DNA of 64,000 bases from Ruminococcus_C callidus (GTDB lineage Bacteria; Bacillota; Clostridia; Oscillospirales; Ruminococcaceae): positions 2,852,001 to 2,916,000 of the forward strand of contig NZ_CP186925.1 of assembly GCF_049562855.1 (NCBI RefSeq), given 5' to 3'. A program made the translations under genes and the position numbers. Under the pieces are notes generated by a model, which had not been told where the DNA came from, did no database searches, and saw nothing but the letters and a program-made list of their open reading frames with translations. This document shows, one piece after another, positions 57,012 through 64,000 of the stretch; the stretch's first letter is position 1, and each line of letters opens with the position of its first letter.

Positions 57012-58625
57012 TCACTTTGCCAGAATTTCTTCCCACGATTTCTGCATGCCGGCTCCGTGAAGTGCCACGTAATAGAGCATGTAGTAGATGTCCGTGGAAT
57101 CTACCGTGCCATTGCCGTCCACATCTGCGGCAGCGATCTGCTTGGCACTCAATTCACCGTCATTGCCTACAGCAATGTTTGCCACATAGTACAAAACATA
57201 GTAGATGTCGGTGGAATCAACATCACCATTCTTGTCAATGTCGCCGGCAACTACATCGGCAGGCTTTGTCACAGTGCCGTCAGCAAAATGAATCGCAGCA
57301 GTTACTAAGAAGTAATTGTCATAATTATCAGTGGAATTGCCGCCGGTGATTGCAATTGCATTCCACTGTTCCGGCGTTCCCGCATAGTAAACATCTGACA
57401 AGTTCATACAATTGCAAAAAACAGTTTCTCCTATAAAGGTTACACTTTTGGGAATAGAGATGCTGGTCAAACTATAACAGCCATAAAAAGTTACTGCGTC
57501 AATACTGGTTACGCCCTCCGGAATCGCAATTTCTTTCAAAGTCGCACAGTTAAAAAACGCAGATGAGCCAATACTGTTCACACTATCCGGAATAGAAATT
57601 TCTGTCATTTGACAATTTGCAAAAGCACCTTCCGTGATGCTGGTTACCCCATCTGGAATCGTCACCTTGCCGGAACACTGGCTATAATCCACATCAACTA
57701 AAATATGGTTGATGATCACAAACGGATTTTCATCATATCGATACGTTACCCATGCAGTATTCGTAAAGACTGACTCTCCAAAAAATGTAACCGAATCCGG
57801 AATTGTGATATTTTTTAAATTTCCACAGTCAGAAAAAGCATAACTGCCAATACTGGTGACACTATCCGGAATCACAACGCTCGTCATATGATTTTCCCAA
57901 AAAGCAAAACCACAAATACTTGTTACATCATTCGGTATGACAATTTCTTCATCAGTACAAGTCGTTCCGTCCAGCAAAATACCGTTTACAATTACCAGAG
58001 GATTTTCTTCCTGTCTTGCAGCCAGCCAAGGCGTATCCAGAAAAGCATTTCCGCCAATGCTGGTCACACTGCTTGGAATTGTAATCTCTGCCAAACTCGT
58101 ACAACCATCAAAAGCACTATATCCGATATTTTCTACGCTATTCGGAATGATAACACTCGTCAGATTCTCGCAACCTGCGAAACTTCTATCACCAATGTTC
58201 GTCACACTACTCGGAATTGTAATGTTTTCCAGTTTTTCGCAATTACCAAAAGCATTATCTCCGATATTTGCTACACCATTCGGAATGATGACACTCGTCA
58301 GATTCGCACAATAGCTAAAACTGTAATATCCCATACTCGTCACCGTTTTCCCGTCAATCTCTGCCGGAATTTCCAAGTCCCCTGCCGCATCATTTTCACA
58401 ATCTGTAATTTCTACAGTATCATCGGCATTGACAGTATAGGTCAGCTGCGTTGTTCTTGTTCCCACCGGAACTGTCACTGTGTACGCAGTATCATTTTCC
58501 GCTGCACACACCGGCAGCACCGCACTGACACTTCCCAGCACACCCTGCAAGCCGGATACGCCTGCACAGCCCAGACAGAGCATGCCGGCTGTCACTGCTG
58601 CGAGCACTTTTTTCCATAACTTCAT
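57012..58625 (-). CDS. Secreted BspA-like LRR protein with dockerin
   Basis: A 537-residue secreted protein. Signal peptide (about 1-41), around a dozen BspA-type leucine-rich repeats with two longer inserts (WLAARQEENPLVIVNGILLD and the VTYRYDENPFVIINHILVD block), and a C-terminal type I dockerin (DIDKNGDVDSTDIYYVLYYV and DVDGNGTVDSTDIYYMLYYV). The insert pattern matches the LRR protein at 60175, so the two are paralogues on opposite strands around the CPBP protease. The start at 58625 has GGAGG seven bases upstream. Cys residues are rare; adhesion role inferred. Confidence 0.93.
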   Translation of the reverse strand: MKLWKKVLAAVTAGMLCLGCAGVSGLQGVLGSVSAVLPVCAAENDTAYTVTVPVGTRTTQLTYTVNADDTVEITDCENDAAGDLEIPAEIDGKTVTSMGYYSFSYCANLTSVIIPNGVANIGDNAFGNCEKLENITIPSSVTNIGDRSFAGCENLTSVIIPNSVENIGYSAFDGCTSLAEITIPSSVTSIGGNAFLDTPWLAARQEENPLVIVNGILLDGTTCTDEEIVIPNDVTSICGFAFWENHMTSVVIPDSVTSIGSYAFSDCGNLKNITIPDSVTFFGESVFTNTAWVTYRYDENPFVIINHILVDVDYSQCSGKVTIPDGVTSITEGAFANCQMTEISIPDSVNSIGSSAFFNCATLKEIAIPEGVTSIDAVTFYGCYSLTSISIPKSVTFIGETVFCNCMNLSDVYYAGTPEQWNAIAITGGNSTDNYDNYFLVTAAIHFADGTVTKPADVVAGDIDKNGDVDSTDIYYVLYYVANIAVGNDGELSAKQIAAADVDGNGTVDSTDIYYMLYYVALHGAGMQKSWEEILAK

Positions 58626-58670
58626 TTTCATTCCTCCGTTTCTATTCCATTGCAAAACATCTGCATTTTT

Positions 58671-58699
58671 ATTATAGCACATATGCTTAAAAAAGTCAA
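58671..58699 (-). promoter_or_regulatory. Promoter of the LRR gene
   Basis: TTGACT (58699-58694), 17 bp spacer, TATAAT (58676-58671). Confidence 0.85.
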
Positions 58700-58734
58700 T
58701 CTACTTTTCAAAAATTTCCATTTTTGTTTTTACC

Positions 58735-58763
58735 TTGACGAACCGCTGTGAATATGCTACAAT
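58735..58763 (+). promoter_or_regulatory. Promoter of the CPBP protease gene
   Basis: TTGACG (58735-58740), 17 bp spacer, TACAAT (58758-58763). Confidence 0.8.
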
Positions 58764-58803
58764 ACAAATAAAAACAACCACCACAACAGAGAAAGGACGC
58801 ATC

Positions 58804-60006
58804 ATGGATCCACAGACACAACCACAAAACAATAACACTCCGCAGCAACCAAATCAACCACCGCAAAATGGCTACCCCTACCAGCAGCCTTATGGACAGC
58901 CGCAAAACGGCTACCCCTATCAGCAGCAGCCTTACGGACAGCCACAGAACGGCTACTCCTACCAGCAGCAGCCTTACGGGCAGCCACAAAACGGCTACCC
59001 CTACCAGCAGCAGCCTTACGGACAGCCACAAAACGGCTACCCCTACCAGCAGCAGCCTTACAGACAGCCACAAAACGGCTACTCCTATCAGCAGCAGCCC
59101 TATTTCCCGCCGGCACAGCCGCCCAAGCAGGGGGCAGGACGTGTGGCAAACTTTTTCTTTTCCCTGCTGCCAATGCTGAGTTTTTTCGCCATACAGATCT
59201 TTGCTTCTTTTGTGATGATCTTCCTCATGATTTTCGTTGCCCTCTGCCGTACTGACGGCAACATGCAGGCAGTCCTGCCGTATTATGAAAGCATCGTCTA
59301 TAGCAGCGTTCCGACCGCCACGGCACTGTCGCACCTGCTGGCAGCCATCGTCTTTGCGTTCTGGTATCGGTTCAGCTTCCGGAAACCACGCCCCGCCATA
59401 CGAGAAACCACACAGAAGCTGAAACCGGAGCCGATTCTCATGGCACTGGGACTGGGCATTCTCATGTCTGTTTTCAGCAGCGGCACCTCCGGCATCGAAA
59501 GCCTGCTGTTCCCGCAAATGGTCGAGGACACCTACGAAATGATGGAGCGTTCCGGCATCGGCACCAATGGTCTGGTCATCTTTGCCACTGTCTGCCTTGC
59601 TCCCATTGGAGAGGAACTGGTTTTCCGCGGACTGACCATGAAATATGCGGAAAAAGCATTCGGGCGGTTCTGGGCAGCCAATCTGCTGCAGGCGTTTCTG
59701 TTCGGCGTGATACACATGAACTGGGTACAGGGCGTGTATGCATTCTTCGGCGGACTGGTGCTGGGCTGGGTCGCTCACCGCTATCGCTCAGTGGTATTCT
59801 CCATGCTGATGCACTTTGCTGTCAACAGCTTTTCCACGTTCGGTGGGGACTATCTCCTCGGCTGGATCCCGCTGAACTTCATCACTGCTACCCTGCTGGT
59901 GGTAATTCCTGCGGCAATTGCAATCGGTCTGATTGCATGGCGAAATGATGCCACGGAGAAAGCTGCCCCGTCCGGCGGAACACTGCCGCCGCAGGGACAG
60001 TGCTAA
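58804..60006 (+). CDS. CPBP intramembrane protease with Gln/Pro/Tyr repeats
   Basis: A 400-residue membrane protein of the CAAX protease/bacteriocin-processing (CPBP, Abi) family. The first 100 residues are hydrophilic and contain six tandem copies of a 14-residue unit (QNGYPYQQQPYGQP, with S/P and G/R variants), 42 bp each at about 58862-59110. About eight helices follow. The catalytic motifs are Glu270-Glu271 and Arg275 in GEELVFRGL, FGVIHMNW, and HFAVNSF. AAAGGA lies seven bases before the ATG. Located between two LRR-dockerin genes; substrate unknown. Confidence 0.92.
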   Translation: MDPQTQPQNNNTPQQPNQPPQNGYPYQQPYGQPQNGYPYQQQPYGQPQNGYSYQQQPYGQPQNGYPYQQQPYGQPQNGYPYQQQPYRQPQNGYSYQQQPYFPPAQPPKQGAGRVANFFFSLLPMLSFFAIQIFASFVMIFLMIFVALCRTDGNMQAVLPYYESIVYSSVPTATALSHLLAAIVFAFWYRFSFRKPRPAIRETTQKLKPEPILMALGLGILMSVFSSGTSGIESLLFPQMVEDTYEMMERSGIGTNGLVIFATVCLAPIGEELVFRGLTMKYAEKAFGRFWAANLLQAFLFGVIHMNWVQGVYAFFGGLVLGWVAHRYRSVVFSMLMHFAVNSFSTFGGDYLLGWIPLNFITATLLVVIPAAIAIGLIAWRNDATEKAAPSGGTLPPQGQC

Positions 60007-60023
60007 CAAACCACAATATTTCC

Positions 60024-60060
60024 GAAACCGGTTTCTGTAGATACAGGAGCCGGTTTTTTG
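60024..60060 (+). terminator. Terminator of the CPBP protease gene
   Basis: Stem AAACCGGTTTCTGTA/TACAGGAGCCGGTTT with T run. Confidence 0.85.
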
Positions 60061-60083
60061 TATGGACAGCACTGCGGAATCCA

Positions 60084-60112
60084 TTGACTTTCCTTTTGCT
60101 TCATGCTATAAT
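60084..60112 (+). promoter_or_regulatory. Promoter of the second LRR gene
   Basis: TTGACT (60084-60089), 17 bp spacer, TATAAT (60107-60112). Confidence 0.85.
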
Positions 60113-60174
60113 GAGAACACTGCAAAACGTCAATATGCAGTGTCCTAAAACGCAAAAAGAAATGGAGAATACAC

Positions 60175-61365
60175 ATGAAATTATGGAAAAAAGTTCTGGC
60201 AGCAACGGCTGCCAGTGCATGTTGTCTGAGCTTTGCCCAAGTATCCGGATTCCAAAACCTGCTGCAAACTGCTGAACCGGTGTTGTCGGCAAGTGCAGCT
60301 TCCGGCACTTATGAAGATTTGACCTATTCTGTCAACAGCAGCGGAGAAATCACCATTACCGACTGCGACAAAACGGTAACTGCTGTGGAAATTCCGGCGG
60401 AGATCGACGGCTGCCCTGTAACCAGTATCGAAAATGCAGCCTTTCGGCGGTGTTCTAATCTGACTGATATTACCATTCCGGAAAGCATCACCTATATTGG
60501 CAAAGAGGCGTTTTCCTATACCCCGTGGCTGAAAGCACGACAGGCGGAAAATCCACTGGTAATTGTCAATCATATTGTTATCGACGGACAGACCTGCACC
60601 GGAGATGTTGTCATACCTGACGGGGTGACCAGTATTGCCAACTATGCCTTTTCTTCCGACTTGGGACTCGCAACCGCCTGCTCTACACAAATGACCAGCG
60701 TCACCATACCCGACAGCGTGACACGCATTGGTTCCTCTGCCTTTTCCGGCTGCAAGGGGCTGCTCCGTGTCGTACTGCCGAAAAGTATTACCACCATTGA
60801 AGTGGCATCTTTCTATCAGTGCTCCAGCCTGACCACGCTCACCATTCCCCAAGGCGTGACCACGATCAAAAGCAACGCCTTTGCCGCATGCACCGGACTG
60901 ACCGGTCTGTGTCTGCCGGACAGCCTGACAAAAATAGAAAACTGGGCGTTTGCTTCCTGCTCCAATCTAACCCGCATCACCGTCCCCGCAAGTGTGACCA
61001 GCATGGGAGAATCTATATTCCGAGAATGCAGCGGGCTGACCATTCGGGGATATGCCGACTCCACTGCCCAGAGATACGCCGAAAAATACAGCATCGCCTT
61101 TGCTGACCTGAACAATCCTGACACCCTGCTGGGTGATGTGGACAACAGCGGCAGCATTGATTCCACGGACATCTACTATGCCCTGTTCCACGTGGCAAAT
61201 ATTGCGGTAGGCAATGACAGCGGGCTGGAAATACAGCAGATCGCTGCCGCAGACATAGACTGCAACGGGGCAGTGGATTCTACCGACATCTACTACCTGC
61301 TGTACTACGTGGCACTCCACGGGGCAGGACTTGACAAGTCGTGGAGCGAGGTACTGGCGAAGTAA
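60175..61365 (+). CDS. Secreted BspA-like LRR protein with dockerin
   Basis: A 396-residue secreted protein. Signal peptide (about 1-42), eight or nine BspA-type repeats with the inserts PWLKARQAENPLVIVNHIV and ATACSTQMTSVTIPDSV, a short linker ending RYAEKYSIAFADL, and a C-terminal type I dockerin (DVDNSGSIDSTDIYYALF and DIDCNGAVDSTDIYYLLYY). It begins MKLWKKVLAATAAS, nearly the same as the LRR protein at 57012. GGAG lies about ten bases before the ATG. Own promoter; no clear terminator before the Cys T-box. Confidence 0.93.
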   Translation: MKLWKKVLAATAASACCLSFAQVSGFQNLLQTAEPVLSASAASGTYEDLTYSVNSSGEITITDCDKTVTAVEIPAEIDGCPVTSIENAAFRRCSNLTDITIPESITYIGKEAFSYTPWLKARQAENPLVIVNHIVIDGQTCTGDVVIPDGVTSIANYAFSSDLGLATACSTQMTSVTIPDSVTRIGSSAFSGCKGLLRVVLPKSITTIEVASFYQCSSLTTLTIPQGVTTIKSNAFAACTGLTGLCLPDSLTKIENWAFASCSNLTRITVPASVTSMGESIFRECSGLTIRGYADSTAQRYAEKYSIAFADLNNPDTLLGDVDNSGSIDSTDIYYALFHVANIAVGNDSGLEIQQIAAADIDCNGAVDSTDIYYLLYYVALHGAGLDKSWSEVLAK

Positions 61366-61402
61366 TCCACACAGAGAAAATCCTTCTGCAACAAAAAATT
61401 CA

Positions 61403-61431
61403 TTGACAAAACCAGTGAAATCGCATATAAT
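61403..61431 (+). promoter_or_regulatory. Promoter of the cysE leader
   Basis: TTGACA (61403-61408), 17 bp spacer, TATAAT (61426-61431): perfect consensus. Confidence 0.9.
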
Positions 61432-61437
61432 AATAAG

Positions 61438-61840
61438 GAAATCCTATTGCACAGTATGATTTGTGCATACAGGCAGATGATAAAAACAACGCAGCAGTGA
61501 GAGTATCTCCGGCAGCGGTGTGCAGAGAGCATTGGGTCGGTGAAACAATGTCCCGCACCGGAGGGAAGTGCAACTGCGACGGGAATCCGAATTTTTCGTA
61601 TTCCCCGTTGGCATGGGGAACGGCGGTTTCTGTGTAAGATCGCCCGAAGTATCCGTGTCCGGCCTGCCCCGTTATCGGCATGGGAACTGATTTTTTGCGT
61701 AATTGCGTAATAGAAAACCAGTTCCAAGGGATTTTCTCTATAGAAAAATCCCGTTGAGTGAGAAATCAGAGTGGAACCGTGGAATATTTTTTCCGCCTCT
61801 GGAAGTGTATGAAAAACGCACTTGCAGAGGCGTTTTTTTA
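61438..61840 (+). promoter_or_regulatory. T-box riboswitch, tRNA-Cys, controlling cysE operon
   Basis: A 400 nt leader. Stem I has AGAGAGCATTGGGTCGGTG and, on the 3' side, GGAAG-TGC-AACTGC, giving Cys codon TGC as specifier (61569-61571). The T-box core AGAGTGGAACCGTGG is at 61768-61782; its TGGA bulge fits the UCCA end of tRNA-Cys. The terminator CGCCTCTGGAAGTG / CACTTGCAGAGGCG with seven T ends at 61840. Downstream genes make and use cysteine, which supports the assignment. Confidence 0.92.
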
Positions 61841-61881
61841 CCCCTGCAAGTACCGACAATTTTAGGAGGTGACATGGGAAG

Positions 61882-62547
61882 ATGTTTCGACAGCTTCGGG
61901 AAGATATTGCCATTGTCAAAGAGAAGGACCCTGCCGCACGCAGCAGTCTGGAGATTCTGCTGACCTATTCTGGTCTGAAAGCAGTCCGCAGCTACCGGCG
62001 TGCCCACTGGTTCTATCAGCATAAATGGTTCACCATTGCCCGCATCATATCCCAGCGGGCACGGCACAAGACCGGCATCGAGATTCACCCCGGTGCACAG
62101 ATCGGAAAAGGGCTGTTCATCGACCACGGCATGGGTGTCGTGATCGGGGAAACCACCGTGATCGGTGACAACTGTCTGCTGTATCAGGGTGTCACACTGG
62201 GCGGCACCGGCAAAGACAAGGGCAAACGGCACCCCACACTGGGCGACAACGTCATGGTGGGTGCAGGTGCCAAGGTGCTGGGGCCGATCAACATCGGCAA
62301 CAATGTCAAGGTGGCTGCCAACGCCGTTGTCCTGAAAGACATTCCTGATAACTGTACCGCCGTAGGCGTTCCGGCGAGAATCGCCCGCATGGCAGGACAA
62401 AAAGTTCAGCAGCAGGATCTGGATCAGATCCACATTCCGGATCTGACCATGGAGGACATCACCATGCTGAAATCCGCAGTGACCTGTCTGCGGACGGAGA
62501 TGTCTAAGCTGGAAAAACAGGAACAGACGGAGAAAACGGAGGAATGA
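61882..62547 (+). CDS. cysE: Serine O-acetyltransferase
   Basis: A 221-residue enzyme that acetylates serine to O-acetylserine, the first step of cysteine synthesis. The N-terminal helical part is short (1 to about 65), and the left-handed beta helix is clear (IEIHPGAQIGKGLFIDHGMG, VVIGETTVIGDNCLLYQGVT, LGGTGKDKGKRHPTLGDNV). The catalytic Asp/His pair lies in FIDHGMGVVIGE. AGGAGG lies 12 bases before the ATG. The gene opens directly behind the Cys T-box; three bases separate it from the next gene. Confidence 0.96.
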   Translation: MFRQLREDIAIVKEKDPAARSSLEILLTYSGLKAVRSYRRAHWFYQHKWFTIARIISQRARHKTGIEIHPGAQIGKGLFIDHGMGVVIGETTVIGDNCLLYQGVTLGGTGKDKGKRHPTLGDNVMVGAGAKVLGPINIGNNVKVAANAVVLKDIPDNCTAVGVPARIARMAGQKVQQQDLDQIHIPDLTMEDITMLKSAVTCLRTEMSKLEKQEQTEKTEE

Positions 62548-62550
62548 TCC

Positions 62551-63195
62551 ATGCAGTGTGTGGTATTTGATATGGACGGCGTGCTGTTTGACTCCGAAGC
62601 GTTGGTGCTTCAGTGCTGGGAACAGACGGCGAAACTCCACGGAATTCCGGAAATACAGGAGATCTGCCACCGGTGTCTGGGCAGCAATGCCGACATGGCC
62701 CGACAGATGTTTCTGGAGAAATACGGAGCCGATTTTCCCTACGACACATACAAGGCGGAGATGTCCGCAAAGTACTGGGAGAACGTGGAAGCCGGCAGGC
62801 TGGAACTGAAATCCGGTGTGCGGGAAATGCTGACGGCACTCCGTGCCCACGGCTGGAAAACCGGCATTGCCTCCTCCACACGGGCAGTGATAGTTCGGAA
62901 AGAGATGCGGCATTTCGGCTTGGAACAGATGTTCGATCAAATCATCGGCGGCGACATGGTGCAGCACAGCAAGCCGAATCCGGAGATTTACCAGACTGCC
63001 TGTCGGGAACTGGGCGTACTGCCGGCAGAGGCTTATGCGGTGGAGGATTCCTACAACGGGATTCGCTCCGCCGCCGCAGCCGGCATGCAGGCGATCATGA
63101 TTCCCGACCTGCTGCCGCCCACACCGGAAATGGAACAGCTTGCGGCAAAAATTTTCCCGTCTATGGGAGATTTTCAACAATTTTTGTTTGGATAA
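62551..63195 (+). CDS. HAD-superfamily hydrolase
   Basis: A 214-residue HAD hydrolase of subfamily IA (beta-phosphoglucomutase-like cap). Motif I is VVFDMDGVLFDSEALV with the nucleophile Asp in DMDG, motif II is GIASSTRAVIV, motif III/IV is SKPNPEIYQTACRELG and VEDSYNGIRSAAAAGM. The phosphorylated substrate cannot be predicted. It lies between cysE and cysS and overlaps nothing; GGAGGA precedes the ATG. It probably shares the T-box-controlled mRNA. Confidence 0.93.
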   Translation: MQCVVFDMDGVLFDSEALVLQCWEQTAKLHGIPEIQEICHRCLGSNADMARQMFLEKYGADFPYDTYKAEMSAKYWENVEAGRLELKSGVREMLTALRAHGWKTGIASSTRAVIVRKEMRHFGLEQMFDQIIGGDMVQHSKPNPEIYQTACRELGVLPAEAYAVEDSYNGIRSAAAAGMQAIMIPDLLPPTPEMEQLAAKIFPSMGDFQQFLFG

Positions 63196-63270
63196 GCCAA
63201 ACCGGAACGGCACTGCCGTTCCTACATAATGTGCATATATTATATAATAGTATAAAGGAGCAGAACGGTC

Positions 63271-64000
63271 ATGCAGATCTATAACACGCTGACACGAAAA
63301 AAAGAAGAACTCGTCCCCATGACAGCAGGGCACATGGGCATCTATGCCTGCGGTCCTACCGTCTACAACTATATCCACATCGGCAATGCCCGCCCGATCT
63401 GTGCATTCGATGTGCTGCGGCGGTATCTGAAGTACCGCGGCTACACGGTCACCTATGTGCAGAACTTCACCGATGTAGACGACAAGATCATCAAAAAGGC
63501 AAACGAAGAAGGCACCACTGCGGCAGAAATTGCCAAGCGGTATATTGCCGAGTACAAGACCGATGCCCACGGGCTGAACGTCATGGACGCTGATGTACAC
63601 CCCACCGTCACCAGCTGCATGGATCTCATCATCGACATTGTAAAAAAGCTGGTAGACTCCGGTCATGCCTATGCCGCTGCCAACGGAGATGTTTACTTCC
63701 GCACTTCCTCTTTTCCGGAATATGGCAAGCTGTCCGGTCAGCCTATTGAAGAATTGCAGGCTGGTGCCCGCATCGACATCAACGACGGCAAGGAAGAACC
63801 GCTGGATTTCGCCGTGTGGAAAGCTGCCAAGCCGGGCGAACCCTACTGGGAATCGCCGTGGGGCAAGGGCAGACCGGGCTGGCACATTGAGTGCTCTGCC
63901 ATGTCCTGCCATTATCTGGGTGAAACCTTTGACCTCCACTGCGGCGGTCAGGATCTGATCTTTCCCCACCATGAAAACGAAATCGCACAGAGTGAAGCTG
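63271..64000 (+). CDS. cysS: Cysteinyl-tRNA synthetase, 5' part only
   Basis: The first 243 codons of CysRS; the rest lies beyond the right edge. It charges tRNA-Cys. The class I HIGH-type motif is CGPTVYNYIHIGNARP (HIGN), with the zinc-binding Cys in YACGPTVYN; further zinc ligands are expected in HIECSAMS, and the GGQDLIFPHHENEIAQ block is present. AAAGGAG stands ten bases before the ATG. The upstream gap of 75 bp has ATATATTATATAATAG, which may be a weak extra promoter. Confidence 0.95.
   Translation, partial: MQIYNTLTRKKEELVPMTAGHMGIYACGPTVYNYIHIGNARPICAFDVLRRYLKYRGYTVTYVQNFTDVDDKIIKKANEEGTTAAEIAKRYIAEYKTDAHGLNVMDADVHPTVTSCMDLIIDIVKKLVDSGHAYAAANGDVYFRTSSFPEYGKLSGQPIEELQAGARIDINDGKEEPLDFAVWKAAKPGEPYWESPWGKGRPGWHIECSAMSCHYLGETFDLHCGGQDLIFPHHENEIAQSEA

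Noticed and set aside
61738..63972. Long open frame on the minus strand opposite cysE-HAD-cysS
   Set aside because: It is the antisense shadow of three clear genes and runs through the T-box terminator.

Overview
The window looks like a chromosomal segment of a Gram-positive anaerobe close to Ruminococcus (Oscillospiraceae). The evidence is: paired-repeat type I dockerins on secreted proteins, a Firmicutes-type rimP-nusA-ylxR-ylxQ-infB-rbfA-nrnA operon, two T-box leaders, a CIRCE operator, a class B sortase, a rubredoxin-first rubrerythrin, and many promoters of the form TTGACA-17-TATAAT. No tRNA, rRNA, CRISPR array or prophage was seen.

Layout. 1-5776: translation/transcription operon on the minus strand. 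5870-7151: a 44-residue membrane peptide and fructose-bisphosphate aldolase. 7202-9319: glycogen branching enzyme. 9338-14807: three minus-strand secreted dockerin proteins (two leucine-rich-repeat, one CAP domain). 14918-18427: a lipoprotein, NAD(P)HX dehydratase, a probable type I toxin-antitoxin locus with two antisense RNA genes, and small membrane proteins. 18458-22451: pheST with a Phe T-box. 22456-23667: an IS481-like insertion. 23658-29152: membrane proteins, a dockerin GH25 muramidase, sortase B, and an ECF sigma factor with a nonsense-mutated partner. 30216-36193: flippase, purine nucleoside phosphorylase, DNA alkyl-transferase, Sel1-repeat protein, rubrerythrin. 36279-44553: a nonsense-mutated YitT, a Wzz-like protein, a GIY-YIG protein, a Fur-family repressor, cyclophilin, a cytidylate-kinase-like protein and small membrane proteins. 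44526-49392: recD2-mreB, then two hsp20 genes behind CIRCE. 49412-52925: hisC, ZIP transporter, LysR regulator. 52952-54340: an IS5-like element with an abutting MITE. 54421-56988: aldo/keto reductase-cupin-carboxymuconolactone decarboxylase-flavodoxin operon. 57012-61365: two dockerin LRR proteins around a CPBP protease. 61403-64000: Cys T-box and cysE-HAD-cysS.

The main non-coding theme is a swarm of palindromic miniature elements: about ten full-length copies of roughly 172 bp, a 335 bp composite, two 160 bp subtype C copies, and about ten deleted, 33-63 bp or fragmentary copies. Full copies begin GG(A/C)AA and end in the inverted sequence, mostly with matched 4 bp flanks (CTAA, TTAG, TTTA, TTAA, TAAA, TTAC, ACTG). 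The same ends bound the IS5-like transposase at 52952-54164, which is therefore the likely source of transposition activity. The elements lie in intergenic gaps, often at a stop codon; one is in the loop of a terminator, one lies between the Phe T-box and pheS, and one has cut the flavodoxin gene and supplied a new in-frame 5' end. The strongest candidates for new biology are this element/IS system, the toxin-antitoxin locus with a duplicated antisense gene, and a 17-A tract inside the promoter of a surface LRR protein.
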